Source of the DNA: Halomonas sp. THAF5a
Lineage (GTDB): Bacteria > Pseudomonadota > Gammaproteobacteria > Pseudomonadales > Halomonadaceae
DNA length: 64,000 bases
Direction: 5' to 3'
Assembly: GCF_009363755.1 (NCBI RefSeq)
Contig: NZ_CP045417.1
Span: 2,976,001 to 3,040,000 of the forward strand
The notes below the pieces were generated by a model that was not told the origin of the DNA, ran no database searches, and was given only the letters and a program-made list of their open reading frames with translations. Position numbers and translations under genes: made by a program. This document shows positions 1 through 9,098 of this stretch, in pieces. Within the stretch, counting starts at the first letter, position 1; each line of letters begins with the position of its first letter.

Positions 1-690
1 GCCGTCGCCCAGCGCCAGGGTCCGAGGCCGCCGGCCCCGCAGCGCCGCGAAGCGCTCGGTCAGCCAGGCGACGGCGCGGCCCTTGTCGCAGTCGCCGGTG
101 ACATGCCAGAAGCGCCCGCCCCGCACCAGGCGCAGGCCGTCGCCCTCGAGTCCCGCGCGCAGGGTCGCCAGGCGCTCATCCCCCTCCTCCCACACCAGCG
201 GCTCGCTGCCCTCGCGCAGCCGCGCCAGGCGAGCCTCGGGCTCGGCGAGCCCGGTATAGGCGACCAGCTCCTCCAGGGGCATCTCGCTCATGGTGGTGAA
301 GTCGAGCCCCAGCCGCTCCCGCCAGACCGCGAGGCGCTGGCGGATGAAGCCGATGTCGACGCCCAGGGTGCGGATCGCCACGCCATCGGCGCCGGGCCCC
401 CGGTCCAGCCGGGCATGACACCAGGCGAGGGGCAGGCCGGCCAGGGCGCCGTTCTCGGCGATGAAGGGAGCGTCCTCGAGGCCAAGCTCGCGGCGTAGCG
501 GCAACAGCTCGCTGCGGGTCTTGCTGGTCACCGGGATCACCGGTACGCCCTCGGCCTTCAGGCGGTCGAGCCAGGGGCGGGCCGGGGCCCAGTCGTAGCT
601 GTGGTGGTCGAGCAGCGAGCCGTCCAGATCGGTGAAGACCAGGCGGGGGGACTGAGCGGGGTCATGGGGCAAGGCGGATATCGAGGGCAT
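1..690 (-). CDS. Mannosyl-3-phosphoglycerate phosphatase-like HAD hydrolase (3' part cut by window edge)
   Basis: The reading frame starts with ATG at 690 and runs off the left edge after 230 codons without a stop. The N-terminus carries HAD motif I (VFTDLDGSLLDHHSY), with the first Asp as nucleophile and the second as acid/base. It continues with PVTSKTRSEL, the motif II region typical of the Cof-type IIB subfamily, and ends at the window edge in ALGDG, the start of the metal-binding GDGxND motif. The family dephosphorylates mannosyl-3-phosphoglycerate to mannosylglycerate, a compatible solute. The E. coli relative YedP has no firmly proven role, so the substrate is inferred. No neighbouring synthase is visible. 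Confidence 0.75.
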   Translation of the reverse strand, partial: MPSISALPHDPAQSPRLVFTDLDGSLLDHHSYDWAPARPWLDRLKAEGVPVIPVTSKTRSELLPLRRELGLEDAPFIAENGALAGLPLAWCHARLDRGPGADGVAIRTLGVDIGFIRQRLAVWRERLGLDFTTMSEMPLEELVAYTGLAEPEARLARLREGSEPLVWEEGDERLATLRAGLEGDGLRLVRGGRFWHVTGDCDKGRAVAWLTERFAALRGRRPRTLALGDG

Positions 691-1700
691 GGTGGGTCCG
701 GCTCCGGGATGGTGGACGCGTCATGCCTCTTGCAGAAAGCGTGCCAGATCAAGGAACAGATCCCGCCTGCGCGGAACGTGGCACGCCGACTGAGATCGCA
801 CTGCACCAACCAGAAACACGGGAACGCCCCATCATGGTGCAAACCAGGACCGGTAGAAGACATGGTATCTGTTCAAACCCGGTTTTACAGATAACCCGCA
901 ACGCATTGGACGGCACGATAGAGGCAGAAGGACCAGTGCCAAATGAAACGACTCACACTTCTTTCGCCACGAAATCCCAAAGACAGCGTCAAAGCAACAT
1001 CAGCATACGAGTTCCCATCGGTGTTTGGTGGCGCATCATTGATGGTGTCACGACCTACCAGGTCCACGCCTGGCCTCAATTTTCTAACACTCTATTGGTT
1101 AATATGACGTTGAGATTTTGATACGGAGAATTAGGCAGTTTAGTGTCGAGCAACTACAAGAACCCCGTCTAGCTTGTTACTGAATCGATCACCTTTTGTA
1201 ACAAGCACAACATTTTTGTAACTTTCTGAGCGTCACCCCCTAACGTGGAGCAATATGCCAACGGCTCACCCGGAGAATCATGATGTCACCGGCATCCCTC
1301 CGCGCGCAGACAAGAGGAAGCAAGCCTGGAGCGGCACGCCCCGCCCAGGGCAGCGAGTCCCGATAGCGCAGCGGTGAAAGGAGCATCTCACCAATCTGGC
1401 GAAATCTTGGTGAATCCGGCGAACGCGATGACACATGACACCCGGTCGAGCGTAAATACAACAACGATATTAATGCGTCAAAGACGAGAAACTTGAACAA
1501 CAAAATAGAGCATGACGCGACAATCGCTCACCACCAACTAGTCAACATAGAAAGGTTTCCCTTGCTGATCTTTATCATCATATTTTGATATTCAAGCATC
1601 GCGGTCTTTCACTGTCGGGCCTGTACCACAGAGGAATTGCATTTGTGCCCCTCCAGCAGACGAGGGTAGAGATGCATGGAAAAGTAGAAGGAGGTAGAGC
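691..1700. other. 1-kb low-GC intergenic region upstream of the giant repeat gene
   Basis: Between two divergent starts lies about 1 kb that is clearly richer in A+T than its surroundings, mainly from 880 to 1620. Short open frames here have no recognisable motif and poor start signals, so I do not call a gene. Two copies of TTTTGTAAC lie close together around 1195-1221. The region presumably holds the promoter and any operators for the giant gene at 1701, but no clear -35/-10 pair could be picked by eye. Confidence 0.5.
1688..1695 (+). promoter_or_regulatory. Strong Shine-Dalgarno sequence that fixes a GTG start
   Basis: AAGGAGGT, a near-perfect anti-16S match, ends five bases before GTG at 1701. 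An in-frame TAG at 1695-1697 closes the frame just upstream, so the giant protein cannot begin earlier. This makes the unusual N-terminus, which opens directly in a repeat unit, credible. Confidence 0.85.
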
Positions 1701-4700
1701 GTGGCCGCTCCAATCGCTAATGACGACAGCATCATCACCGCCACGGACACCGCCGTGCAGATCGCCGTGCTCGCCAACGACAGCGACCCCGACGGCGATG
1801 CGCTGAGCCTCGGCGCCTTCACCCAGCCGACCAGCGGCAGCGTCACGGCCGACGCCGACGGCACGCTCACCTACACCCCCGACGCGGGCTTCACCGGCAC
1901 CGACAGCTTCACCTACCGCGCCTCGGACGGGGCGCTTCAGAGCGAGCCCGCCACGGTCACCGTGACCGTCGAGGCACCGCCCAGCACGACCGTCCAGTTC
2001 CAGCAGGGCCTCGAGGGCTATGCCGGCACGGCAGACACCTATCTTCGCGAGGCAGCGCCCGCCACCAGTCTGGCGAGCGCCACGACCCTCAATGTCGACA
2101 GCCGCGACGACGGCGGTAAGGTCCAGATCCTGTTGCGTTTCGATGACCTCTTCGGTGATGGGGCCGGGCAGATTCCCCTGGGCGCTACCATCCTCTCCGC
2201 CACGCTCGTGGTGGAGACCACCAGCAAGGGAGACGGCGCCACGCTCCACCGCATGCTTCAGCCCTGGGAGGATGGTGCCACCTGGAACGGCCTCGAGAAC
2301 GGCATCCAGGCCGATGGCGTCGAAGCCGTGGCCCAGGCCGATCTCGACACGGGTTTCATCGGCGTCGGCACGACACACCTCGATGTCTCGTCGAGCCTGC
2401 AGGCCTGGGCCGACGGTGCACTGAACCTCGGTTGGGCCTTCCTGCCCACCGGCTCCGATGGCTGGGACTTCGACTCGGCAGAGGGCAGCTCCCCACCGCG
2501 ATTGATCGTCGAATACAGTGTTCCCGACGACGATCCAACCAACCAGGCGCCCCTCGCTAACGACGACAGCATCATCACCGCTACGGACACCGCCGTGCAG
2601 ATCGCCGTGCTCGCCAACGACAGCGACCCCGACGGCGATGCGCTGAGCCTCGGCGCCTTCACCCAGCCGACCAGCGGCAGCGTCACGGCCAACGCCGACG
2701 GCACGCTCACCTACACTCCCAACGCGGGCTTCACCGGCACCGACAGCTTCACCTACCGCGCCTCGGACGGGGCGCTTCAGAGCGAGCCCGCCACGGTCAC
2801 CGTGACCGTCGAAGGGGCCAACCAGGCGCCCCTCGCCAACGACGACAGCATCACCACCGCCACGGACACCGCCGTGCAGATCGCCGTGCTCGCCAACGAC
2901 AGCGACCCCGACGGCGATGTGCTGAGCCTCGGCGCCTTCACCCAGCCGACCAGCGGCAGCGTCACGGCCAACGCCGACGGCACGCTCACCTACACTCCCA
3001 ACGCGGGCTTCACCGGCACCGACAGCTTCACCTACCGCGCCTCGGACGGGGCGCTTCAGAGCGAGCCCGCCACGGTCACCGTGACCGTCGAAGGGGCCAA
3101 CCAGGCGCCCCTCGCCAACGACGACAGCATCACCACCGCCACGGACACCGCCGTGCAGATCGCCGTGCTCGCCAACGACAGCGATCCCGACGGCGATGCG
3201 CTGAGCCTCGGCGCCTTCACCCAGCCGACCAGCGGCAGTGTCACGGCCAACGCCGACGGCACGCTCACCTACACCCCCGACGCGGGCTTCACCGGCACCG
3301 ACAGCTTCACCTACCGCGCCTCGGACGGGGCACTTCAGAGCGAGCCCGCCACGGTCACCGTGACCGTCGAGGCGCCGCCCAGCATGACCGTCCAGTTCCA
3401 GCAGGGCCTCGAGGGCTATGCCGGCACGGCAGACACTTATCTCCGCGAGGCAGCGCCCGCCACCAGTCTGGCGAGCGCCACGACCCTCAATGTCGACAGC
3501 CGCGACGACGGCGGTAAGGTCCAGATCCTGTTGCGTTTCGATGACCTCTTCGGTGATGGGGCCGGGCAGATTCCCCTGGGCGCTACCATCCTCTCCGCCA
3601 CGCTCGTGGTGGAGACCACCAGCAAGGGAGACGGCGCCACGCTCCACCGCATGCTTCAGCCCTGGGAGGATGGCGCCACCTGGAACGGCCTCGAGAACGG
3701 CATCCAGGCCGATGGCGTCGAAGCCGTGGCCCAGGCCGACCTCGACACCGGTTTCATCGGCGTCGGCACGACACACCTCGATGTCTCGTCGAGCCTGCAG
3801 GCCTGGGCCGACGGTGCACTGAACCTCGGTTGGGCCTTCCTGCCCACCGGCTCCGATGGCTGGGACTTCGACTCGGCAGAGGGCAGCTCGCCACCGCGAC
3901 TGATCGTCGAATACAGTGTTCCCGACGACGATCCAACCAACCAGGCGCCCCTCGCTAACGACGACAGCATCATCACCGCTACGGACACCGCCGTGCAGAT
4001 CGCCGTGCTCGCCAACGACAGCGACCCCGACGGCGATGCGCTGAGCCTCGGCGCCTTCACCCAGCCGACCAGCGGCAGCGTCACGGCCAACGCCGACGGC
4101 ACGCTCACCTACACTCCCAACGCGGGCTTCACCGGCACCGACAGCTTCACCTACCGCGCCTCGGACGGGGCGCTTCAGAGCGAGCCCGCCACGGTCACCG
4201 TGACCGTCGAAGGGGCCAACCAGGCGCCCCTCGCCAACGACGACAGCATCACCACCGCCACGGACACCGCCGTGCAGATCGCCGTGCTCGCCAACGACAG
4301 CGATCCCGACGGCGATGTGCTGAGCCTCGGCGCCTTCACCCAGCCGACCAGCGGCAGTGTCACGGCCAACGCCGACGGCACGCTCACCTACACCCCCAAC
4401 GCGGGCTTCACCGGCACCGACAGCTTCACCTACCGCGCCTCGGACGGGGCGCTTCAGAGCGAGCCCGCCACGGTCACCGTGACCGTCGAAGGGGCCAACC
4501 AGGCGCCCCTCGCTAACGACGACAGCATCATCACCGCCACGGACACCGCCGTGCAGATCGCCGTGCTCGCCAACGACAGCGACCCCGACGGCGATGCGCT
4601 GAGCCTCGGCGCCTTCACCCAGCCGACCAGCGGCAGTGTCACGGCCAACGCCGACGGCACGCTCACCTACACCCCCGACGCGGGCTTCACCGGCACCGAC

Positions 4701-7700
4701 AGCTTCACCTACCGCGCCTCGGACGGGGCGCTTCAAAGCGAGCCCGCCACGGTCACCGTGACCGTCGAGGCGCCGCCCAGCATGACCGTCCAGTTCCAGC
4801 AGGGCCTCGAGGGCTATGCCGGCACGGCAGACACTTATCTCCGCGAGGCAGCGCCCGCCACCAGTCTGGCGAGCGCCACGACCCTCAATGTCGACAGCCG
4901 CGACGACGGCGGTAAGGTCCAGATCCTGTTGCGTTTCGATGACCTCTTCGGTGATGGGGCCGGGCAGATTCCCCTGGGCGCTACCATCCTCTCCGCCACG
5001 CTCGTGGTGGAGACCACCAGCAAGGGAGACGGCGCCACGCTCCACCGCATGCTTCAGCCCTGGGAGGATGGCGCCACCTGGAACGGCCTCGAGAACGGCA
5101 TCCAGGCCGATGGCGTCGAAGCCGTGGCCCAGGCCGACCTCGACACCGGTTTCATCGGCGTCGGCACGACACACCTCGATGTCTCGTCGAGCCTGCAGGC
5201 CTGGGCCGACGGTGCACTGAACCTCGGTTGGGCCTTCCTGCCCACCGGCTCCGATGGCTGGGACTTCGACTCGGCAGAGGGCAGCTCGCCACCGCGACTG
5301 ATCGTCGAATACAGTGTTCCCGACGACGATCCAACCAACCAGGCGCCCCTCGCTAACGACGACAGCATCATCACCGCTACGGACACCGCCGTGCAGATCG
5401 CCGTGCTCGCCAACGACAGCGACCCCGACGGCGATGCGCTGAGCCTCGGCGCCTTCACCCAGCCGACCAGCGGCAGCGTCACGGCCAACGCCGACGGCAC
5501 GCTCACCTACACTCCCAACGCGGGCTTCACCGGCACCGACAGCTTCACCTACCGCGCCTCGGACGGGGCGCTTCAGAGCGAGCCCGCCACGGTCACCGTG
5601 ACCGTCGAAGGGGCCAACCAGGCGCCCCTCGCCAACGACGACAGCATCACCACCGCCACGGACACCGCCGTGCAGATCGCCGTGCTCGCCAACGACAGCG
5701 ATCCCGACGGCGATGTGCTGAGCCTCGGCGCCTTCACCCAGCCGACCAGCGGCAGCGTCACGGCCAACGCCGACGGCACGCTCACCTACACCCCCAACGC
5801 GGGCTTCACCGGCACCGACAGCTTCACCTACCGCGCCTCGGACGGGGCGCTTCAGAGCGAGCCCGCCACGGTCACCGTGACCGTAGAAGGGGCCAACCAG
5901 GCGCCCCTCGCTAACGACGACAGCATCATCACCGCTACGGACACCGCCGTGCAGATCGCCGTGCTCGCCAACGACAGCGACCCCGACGGCGATGCGCTGA
6001 GCCTCGGCGCCTTCACCCAGCCGACCAGCGGCAGCGTCACGGCCAACGCCGACGGCACGCTCACCTACACCCCCGACGCGGGCTTCACCGGCACCGACAG
6101 CTTCACCTACCGAGCCTCGGACGGGGCGCTTCAAAGCGAGCCCGCCACGGTCACCGTGACCGTCGAAGGGGCCAACCAGGCGCCCCTCGCCAACGACGAC
6201 AGCATCACCACCGCCACCGACACCGCCGTGCAGATCGCCGTGCTCGCCAACGACAGCGATCCCGACGGCGATGCGCTGAGCCTCGGCGCCTTCACCCAGC
6301 CGACCAGCGGCAGTGTCACGGCCAACGCCGACGGCACGCTCACCTACACCCCCGACGCGGGCTTCACCGGCACCGACAGCTTCACCTACCGCGCCTCGGA
6401 CGGGGCACTTCAGAGCGAGCCCGCCACGGTCACCGTGACCGTCGAAGGGGCCAACCAGGCGCCCCTCGCTAACGACGACAGCATCATCACAGCCACGGAC
6501 ACCGCCGTGCAGATCGCCGTGCTCGCCAACGACAGCGATCCCGACGGCGATGTGTTGAGCCTCGGCGCCTTCACCCAGCCGACCAGCGGCGGCGTCACGG
6601 CCAACGCCGACGGCACGCTCACCTACACTCCCAACGCGGGCTTCACCGGCACCGACAGCTTCACCTACCGCGCCTCGGACGGGGCGCTTCAGAGCGAGCC
6701 CGCCACGGTCACCGTGACCGTCGAAGGGGCCAACCAGGCACCCCTCGCCAACGACGACAGCATCACCACCGCCACGGACACCGCCGTGCAGATCGCCGTG
6801 CTCGCCAACGACAGCGATCCCGACGGCGATGCGCTGAGCCTCGGCGCCTTCACCCAGCCGACCAGCGGCAGCGTCACGGCCAACGCCGACGGCACGCTCA
6901 CCTACACTCCCAACGCGGGCTTCACCGGCACCGACAGCTTCACCTACCGCGCCTCGGACGGGGCGCTTCAAAGCGAGCCCGCCACGGTCACCGTGACCGT
7001 CGAGGCGCCGCCCAGCATGACCGTCCAGTTCCAGCAGGGCCTCGAGGGATATGCCGGCACGGCAGACACCTATCTTCGCGAGGCAGCGCCCGCCACCAGT
7101 CTGGCGAGCGCCACGACCCTCAATGTCGACAGCCGCGACGACGGCGGTAAGGTCCAGATCCTGTTGCGTTTCGATGACCTCTTCGGTGATGGGGCCGGGC
7201 AGATTCCCCTGGGCGCTACCATCCTCTCCGCCACGCTCGTGGTGGAGACCACCAGCAAGGGAGACGGCGCCACGCTCCACCGCATGCTTCAGCCCTGGGG
7301 GGATGGCGCCACCTGGAACGGCCTCGAGAACGGCATCCAGGCCGATGGCGTCGAAGCCGTGGCCCAGGCCGATCTCGACACGGGTTTCATCGGCGTCGGC
7401 ACGACACACCTCGATGTCTCGTCGAGCCTGCAGGCCTGGGCCGACGGTGCACTGAACCTCGGTTGGGCCTTCCTGCCCACCGGCTCCGATGGCTGGGACT
7501 TCGACTCGGCAGAAGGCAGCTCCCCACCGCGGCTGATCGTCGAATACAGCGTTCCCGTGGACGACCCGAGCAACGAAGCCCCCCTCGCCAACGACGATAG
7601 CATCACGCTTCCCTGGGACACCGCCGTGCAGGTCGCCGTGCTCGCCAACGACAGCGACCCCGATGGCGACCCGCTGAGCCTGGGTGCGCTCACAGCGCCC

Positions 7701-7844
7701 ATGAACGGCACCCTGTCGGTCCAGTCCGACGGCACGCTGATCTACACCCCGGAAGCAGGCTTCAGCGGCACCGACAGCTTCACCTACCGCGCCTCGGATG
7801 GCCACTTGCTGAGCTCCCAGGCCATCGTCAGCATCACCGTCGAG
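1701..7844 (+). repeat. Homogenised tandem array encoding 14 Ig-like units and 4 DNRLRE modules
   Basis: Ig units of 279 bp begin at 1701, 2541, 2820, 3099, 3939, 4218, 4497, 5337, 5616, 5895, 6174, 6453 and 6732. A diverged fourteenth begins near 7572. DNRLRE modules of 567 bp lie at about 1974-2540, 3372-3938, 4770-5336 and 7005-7571. By eye the copies differ at only a few positions per unit, mostly SIIT/SITT, DGDA/DGDV and TPNA/TPDA. Such DNA-level identity implies recent duplication or gene conversion. Confidence 0.9.
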
Positions 7845-9071
7845 GCAACAGGCGACGCGCGTGACACTTCCTACATCGCAACCGAGTTCAGCACCAGCGA
7901 CAAACGCAACTTCTCTCACACCAACGCCAACAAGAGCTTCTATCACGATGGCGAATGGTGGAGCGTTTTGCCTGAGGAGTCGGGCTGGCACGTATACCGC
8001 TTCGATGGGCCCATTCCCGAACCCGGCAGCCTGGGGGGATGGACCATGGCCAGCCCCACGATGTTGACAAGCGGCCGCCGTGCCGACATCGCCTGGCACG
8101 ATGAAACCGACACGCTATACGTCCTCAACTTCGGTCCCAGCGAGTCGGATCCGCGCCTGTTCAAGCTGGGCTACGACGCTGTCAACGGCGAATTCCAGAT
8201 CCAGGCCGATATCCAGCTGGCCGGGGCAGGTGGAAAACTGACGGGCGCAGAGTGGCAACAGAGCACGGAAATGTCACTGGGCCTGGACCAGAATGGGAAT
8301 CCTATCGTCTCCCTGATCGGTCCCTCTTCTGCGGGCGGCGAGGGTGGCCTTAAGCTCGCATTTCCCACGTCCGAGAGTCTGGAGACCTGGAATACGGCGC
8401 TGGTCGACAGTGGACCGACCACCGTCTCGGCCAGCAACGGAGACAACAAGGTCGACTTCGTGGCCTTCCAGATTGGCGGCGTCGACCATGTCGGATTCGT
8501 CTATGGCGATAACGCGACCGGACTCTGGAAATTCGCCTACCAGACAACGCCGTCGACGCCCGATGCCTATGCAAGCGGCTGGGTGATCGAGACCATCACT
8601 GGTGCGGTCGGCCTGGACAACCACCTGGCGGCATTGTGGGCTGACGACGCCATCATCATGACCATGAAGGACGATCAGGATGCCATCTGGACAGTAAAGG
8701 GAGTACCCGGCAACTGGGAGGCCCCCGTGCTGGTCCATGATGCGAGCTACGAGGCGAGCCGACCCACCCTGGCGTTCGATGAGGACAGTGATCAGATCTT
8801 CATCTTCTACCAGGAAAACGCCGTCTCTCCGTATGGCGACATTCACTTCAAGACGTCCCCTATCGCCGAACTCTCGTTTGATGCCAACGCTCCGGGAACC
8901 CGGTTCGTCTCAAGCGACAGCCCCGACGAGAACATGATCGACCCGCAAATGCCGACTCATTCCGTGGGCGAATCCACGGGCGGTGAATTCTTCGTCTTCG
9001 CCAGAAACGATGAGTCGAATGAGATCTGGTATAACGACTTCTCACTTGCCGAAGATGTACTCATTGCTTGA
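1701..9071 (+). CDS. Giant Ig-like/DNRLRE repeat protein, probable type I secretion substrate
   Basis: The protein has 2456 residues. Thirteen nearly identical 91-93-residue Ig-like units (LANDSDPDGD, FTGTDSFTYRASDG; Big_9/cadherin-like) and one divergent unit alternate with four 189-residue modules resembling DNRLRE/CBM96 carbohydrate-binding domains. The order is Ig1-D-Ig3-D-Ig3-D-Ig6-D-Ig1. About 408 further residues follow, rich in Trp/Tyr and beta-strand patterns, possibly a propeller. The DSDPDGD motifs suggest calcium binding between units. There is no N-terminal signal peptide, no LapA-like retention module and no RTX nonapeptide. The C-terminus ends in a short acidic-hydrophobic tail (LAEDVLIA), as in many type I substrates. 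The adjacent convergent HlyD/ABC pair supports type I export. Adhesin or matrix-fibre function is inferred. The GTG start follows a strong ribosome-binding site. Confidence 0.8.
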   Translation: MAAPIANDDSIITATDTAVQIAVLANDSDPDGDALSLGAFTQPTSGSVTADADGTLTYTPDAGFTGTDSFTYRASDGALQSEPATVTVTVEAPPSTTVQFQQGLEGYAGTADTYLREAAPATSLASATTLNVDSRDDGGKVQILLRFDDLFGDGAGQIPLGATILSATLVVETTSKGDGATLHRMLQPWEDGATWNGLENGIQADGVEAVAQADLDTGFIGVGTTHLDVSSSLQAWADGALNLGWAFLPTGSDGWDFDSAEGSSPPRLIVEYSVPDDDPTNQAPLANDDSIITATDTAVQIAVLANDSDPDGDALSLGAFTQPTSGSVTANADGTLTYTPNAGFTGTDSFTYRASDGALQSEPATVTVTVEGANQAPLANDDSITTATDTAVQIAVLANDSDPDGDVLSLGAFTQPTSGSVTANADGTLTYTPNAGFTGTDSFTYRASDGALQSEPATVTVTVEGANQAPLANDDSITTATDTAVQIAVLANDSDPDGDALSLGAFTQPTSGSVTANADGTLTYTPDAGFTGTDSFTYRASDGALQSEPATVTVTVEAPPSMTVQFQQGLEGYAGTADTYLREAAPATSLASATTLNVDSRDDGGKVQILLRFDDLFGDGAGQIPLGATILSATLVVETTSKGDGATLHRMLQPWEDGATWNGLENGIQADGVEAVAQADLDTGFIGVGTTHLDVSSSLQAWADGALNLGWAFLPTGSDGWDFDSAEGSSPPRLIVEYSVPDDDPTNQAPLANDDSIITATDTAVQIAVLANDSDPDGDALSLGAFTQPTSGSVTANADGTLTYTPNAGFTGTDSFTYRASDGALQSEPATVTVTVEGANQAPLANDDSITTATDTAVQIAVLANDSDPDGDVLSLGAFTQPTSGSVTANADGTLTYTPNAGFTGTDSFTYRASDGALQSEPATVTVTVEGANQAPLANDDSIITATDTAVQIAVLANDSDPDGDALSLGAFTQPTSGSVTANADGTLTYTPDAGFTGTDSFTYRASDGALQSEPATVTVTVEAPPSMTVQFQQGLEGYAGTADTYLREAAPATSLASATTLNVDSRDDGGKVQILLRFDDLFGDGAGQIPLGATILSATLVVETTSKGDGATLHRMLQPWEDGATWNGLENGIQADGVEAVAQADLDTGFIGVGTTHLDVSSSLQAWADGALNLGWAFLPTGSDGWDFDSAEGSSPPRLIVEYSVPDDDPTNQAPLANDDSIITATDTAVQIAVLANDSDPDGDALSLGAFTQPTSGSVTANADGTLTYTPNAGFTGTDSFTYRASDGALQSEPATVTVTVEGANQAPLANDDSITTATDTAVQIAVLANDSDPDGDVLSLGAFTQPTSGSVTANADGTLTYTPNAGFTGTDSFTYRASDGALQSEPATVTVTVEGANQAPLANDDSIITATDTAVQIAVLANDSDPDGDALSLGAFTQPTSGSVTANADGTLTYTPDAGFTGTDSFTYRASDGALQSEPATVTVTVEGANQAPLANDDSITTATDTAVQIAVLANDSDPDGDALSLGAFTQPTSGSVTANADGTLTYTPDAGFTGTDSFTYRASDGALQSEPATVTVTVEGANQAPLANDDSIITATDTAVQIAVLANDSDPDGDVLSLGAFTQPTSGGVTANADGTLTYTPNAGFTGTDSFTYRASDGALQSEPATVTVTVEGANQAPLANDDSITTATDTAVQIAVLANDSDPDGDALSLGAFTQPTSGSVTANADGTLTYTPNAGFTGTDSFTYRASDGALQSEPATVTVTVEAPPSMTVQFQQGLEGYAGTADTYLREAAPATSLASATTLNVDSRDDGGKVQILLRFDDLFGDGAGQIPLGATILSATLVVETTSKGDGATLHRMLQPWGDGATWNGLENGIQADGVEAVAQADLDTGFIGVGTTHLDVSSSLQAWADGALNLGWAFLPTGSDGWDFDSAEGSSPPRLIVEYSVPVDDPSNEAPLANDDSITLPWDTAVQVAVLANDSDPDGDPLSLGALTAPMNGTLSVQSDGTLIYTPEAGFSGTDSFTYRASDGHLLSSQAIVSITVEATGDARDTSYIATEFSTSDKRNFSHTNANKSFYHDGEWWSVLPEESGWHVYRFDGPIPEPGSLGGWTMASPTMLTSGRRADIAWHDETDTLYVLNFGPSESDPRLFKLGYDAVNGEFQIQADIQLAGAGGKLTGAEWQQSTEMSLGLDQNGNPIVSLIGPSSAGGEGGLKLAFPTSESLETWNTALVDSGPTTVSASNGDNKVDFVAFQIGGVDHVGFVYGDNATGLWKFAYQTTPSTPDAYASGWVIETITGAVGLDNHLAALWADDAIIMTMKDDQDAIWTVKGVPGNWEAPVLVHDASYEASRPTLAFDEDSDQIFIFYQENAVSPYGDIHFKTSPIAELSFDANAPGTRFVSSDSPDENMIDPQMPTHSVGESTGGEFFVFARNDESNEIWYNDFSLAEDVLIA
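2541..5336 (+). repeat. Two adjacent near-identical 1398-bp composite repeats
   Basis: Segments 2541-3938 and 3939-5336 each encode three Ig units plus one DNRLRE module and are almost identical base for base, including silent positions. A third partial copy (Ig units from 5337) continues the pattern before three extra Ig units. This is the signature of a recent unequal-crossover duplication of the whole composite cassette. Confidence 0.85.
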
Positions 9072-9081
9072 ATCGCAATAC

Positions 9082-9095
9082 GGCGGCCTACCGCC
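9082..9095. terminator. Small hairpin between convergent genes
   Basis: GGCGG-CCTA-CCGCC forms a 5-bp stem with a 4-base loop in the 27-bp gap between the giant gene and the convergent HlyD gene. It is followed rightward by a pyrimidine-rich stretch (TCATTACTCTTCTCT) rather than a clean T run, so termination is only a possibility. Confidence 0.3.
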
Positions 9096-9098
9096 TCA

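Noticed and set aside
723..1503. Short open frames in the gap before the giant gene (723-1121 plus, 1240-1503 minus)
   Set aside because: No ribosome sites, no recognisable motifs and base composition unlike neighbouring genes.
1701..7844. Direct repeats that might suggest a CRISPR array
   Set aside because: Units are 279 or 567 bp, contiguous and coding, with no short repeat-spacer pattern.
1578..8099. A 2173-codon open frame antisense to the giant gene
   Set aside because: It exists because the repeated sense sequence happens to lack antisense stops; each repeat copies the same stop-free antisense frame. Its protein is a monotonous Gly/Val/Ala/Glu repeat without domain character, and the sense frame has domains, a ribosome site and a unique C-terminus.
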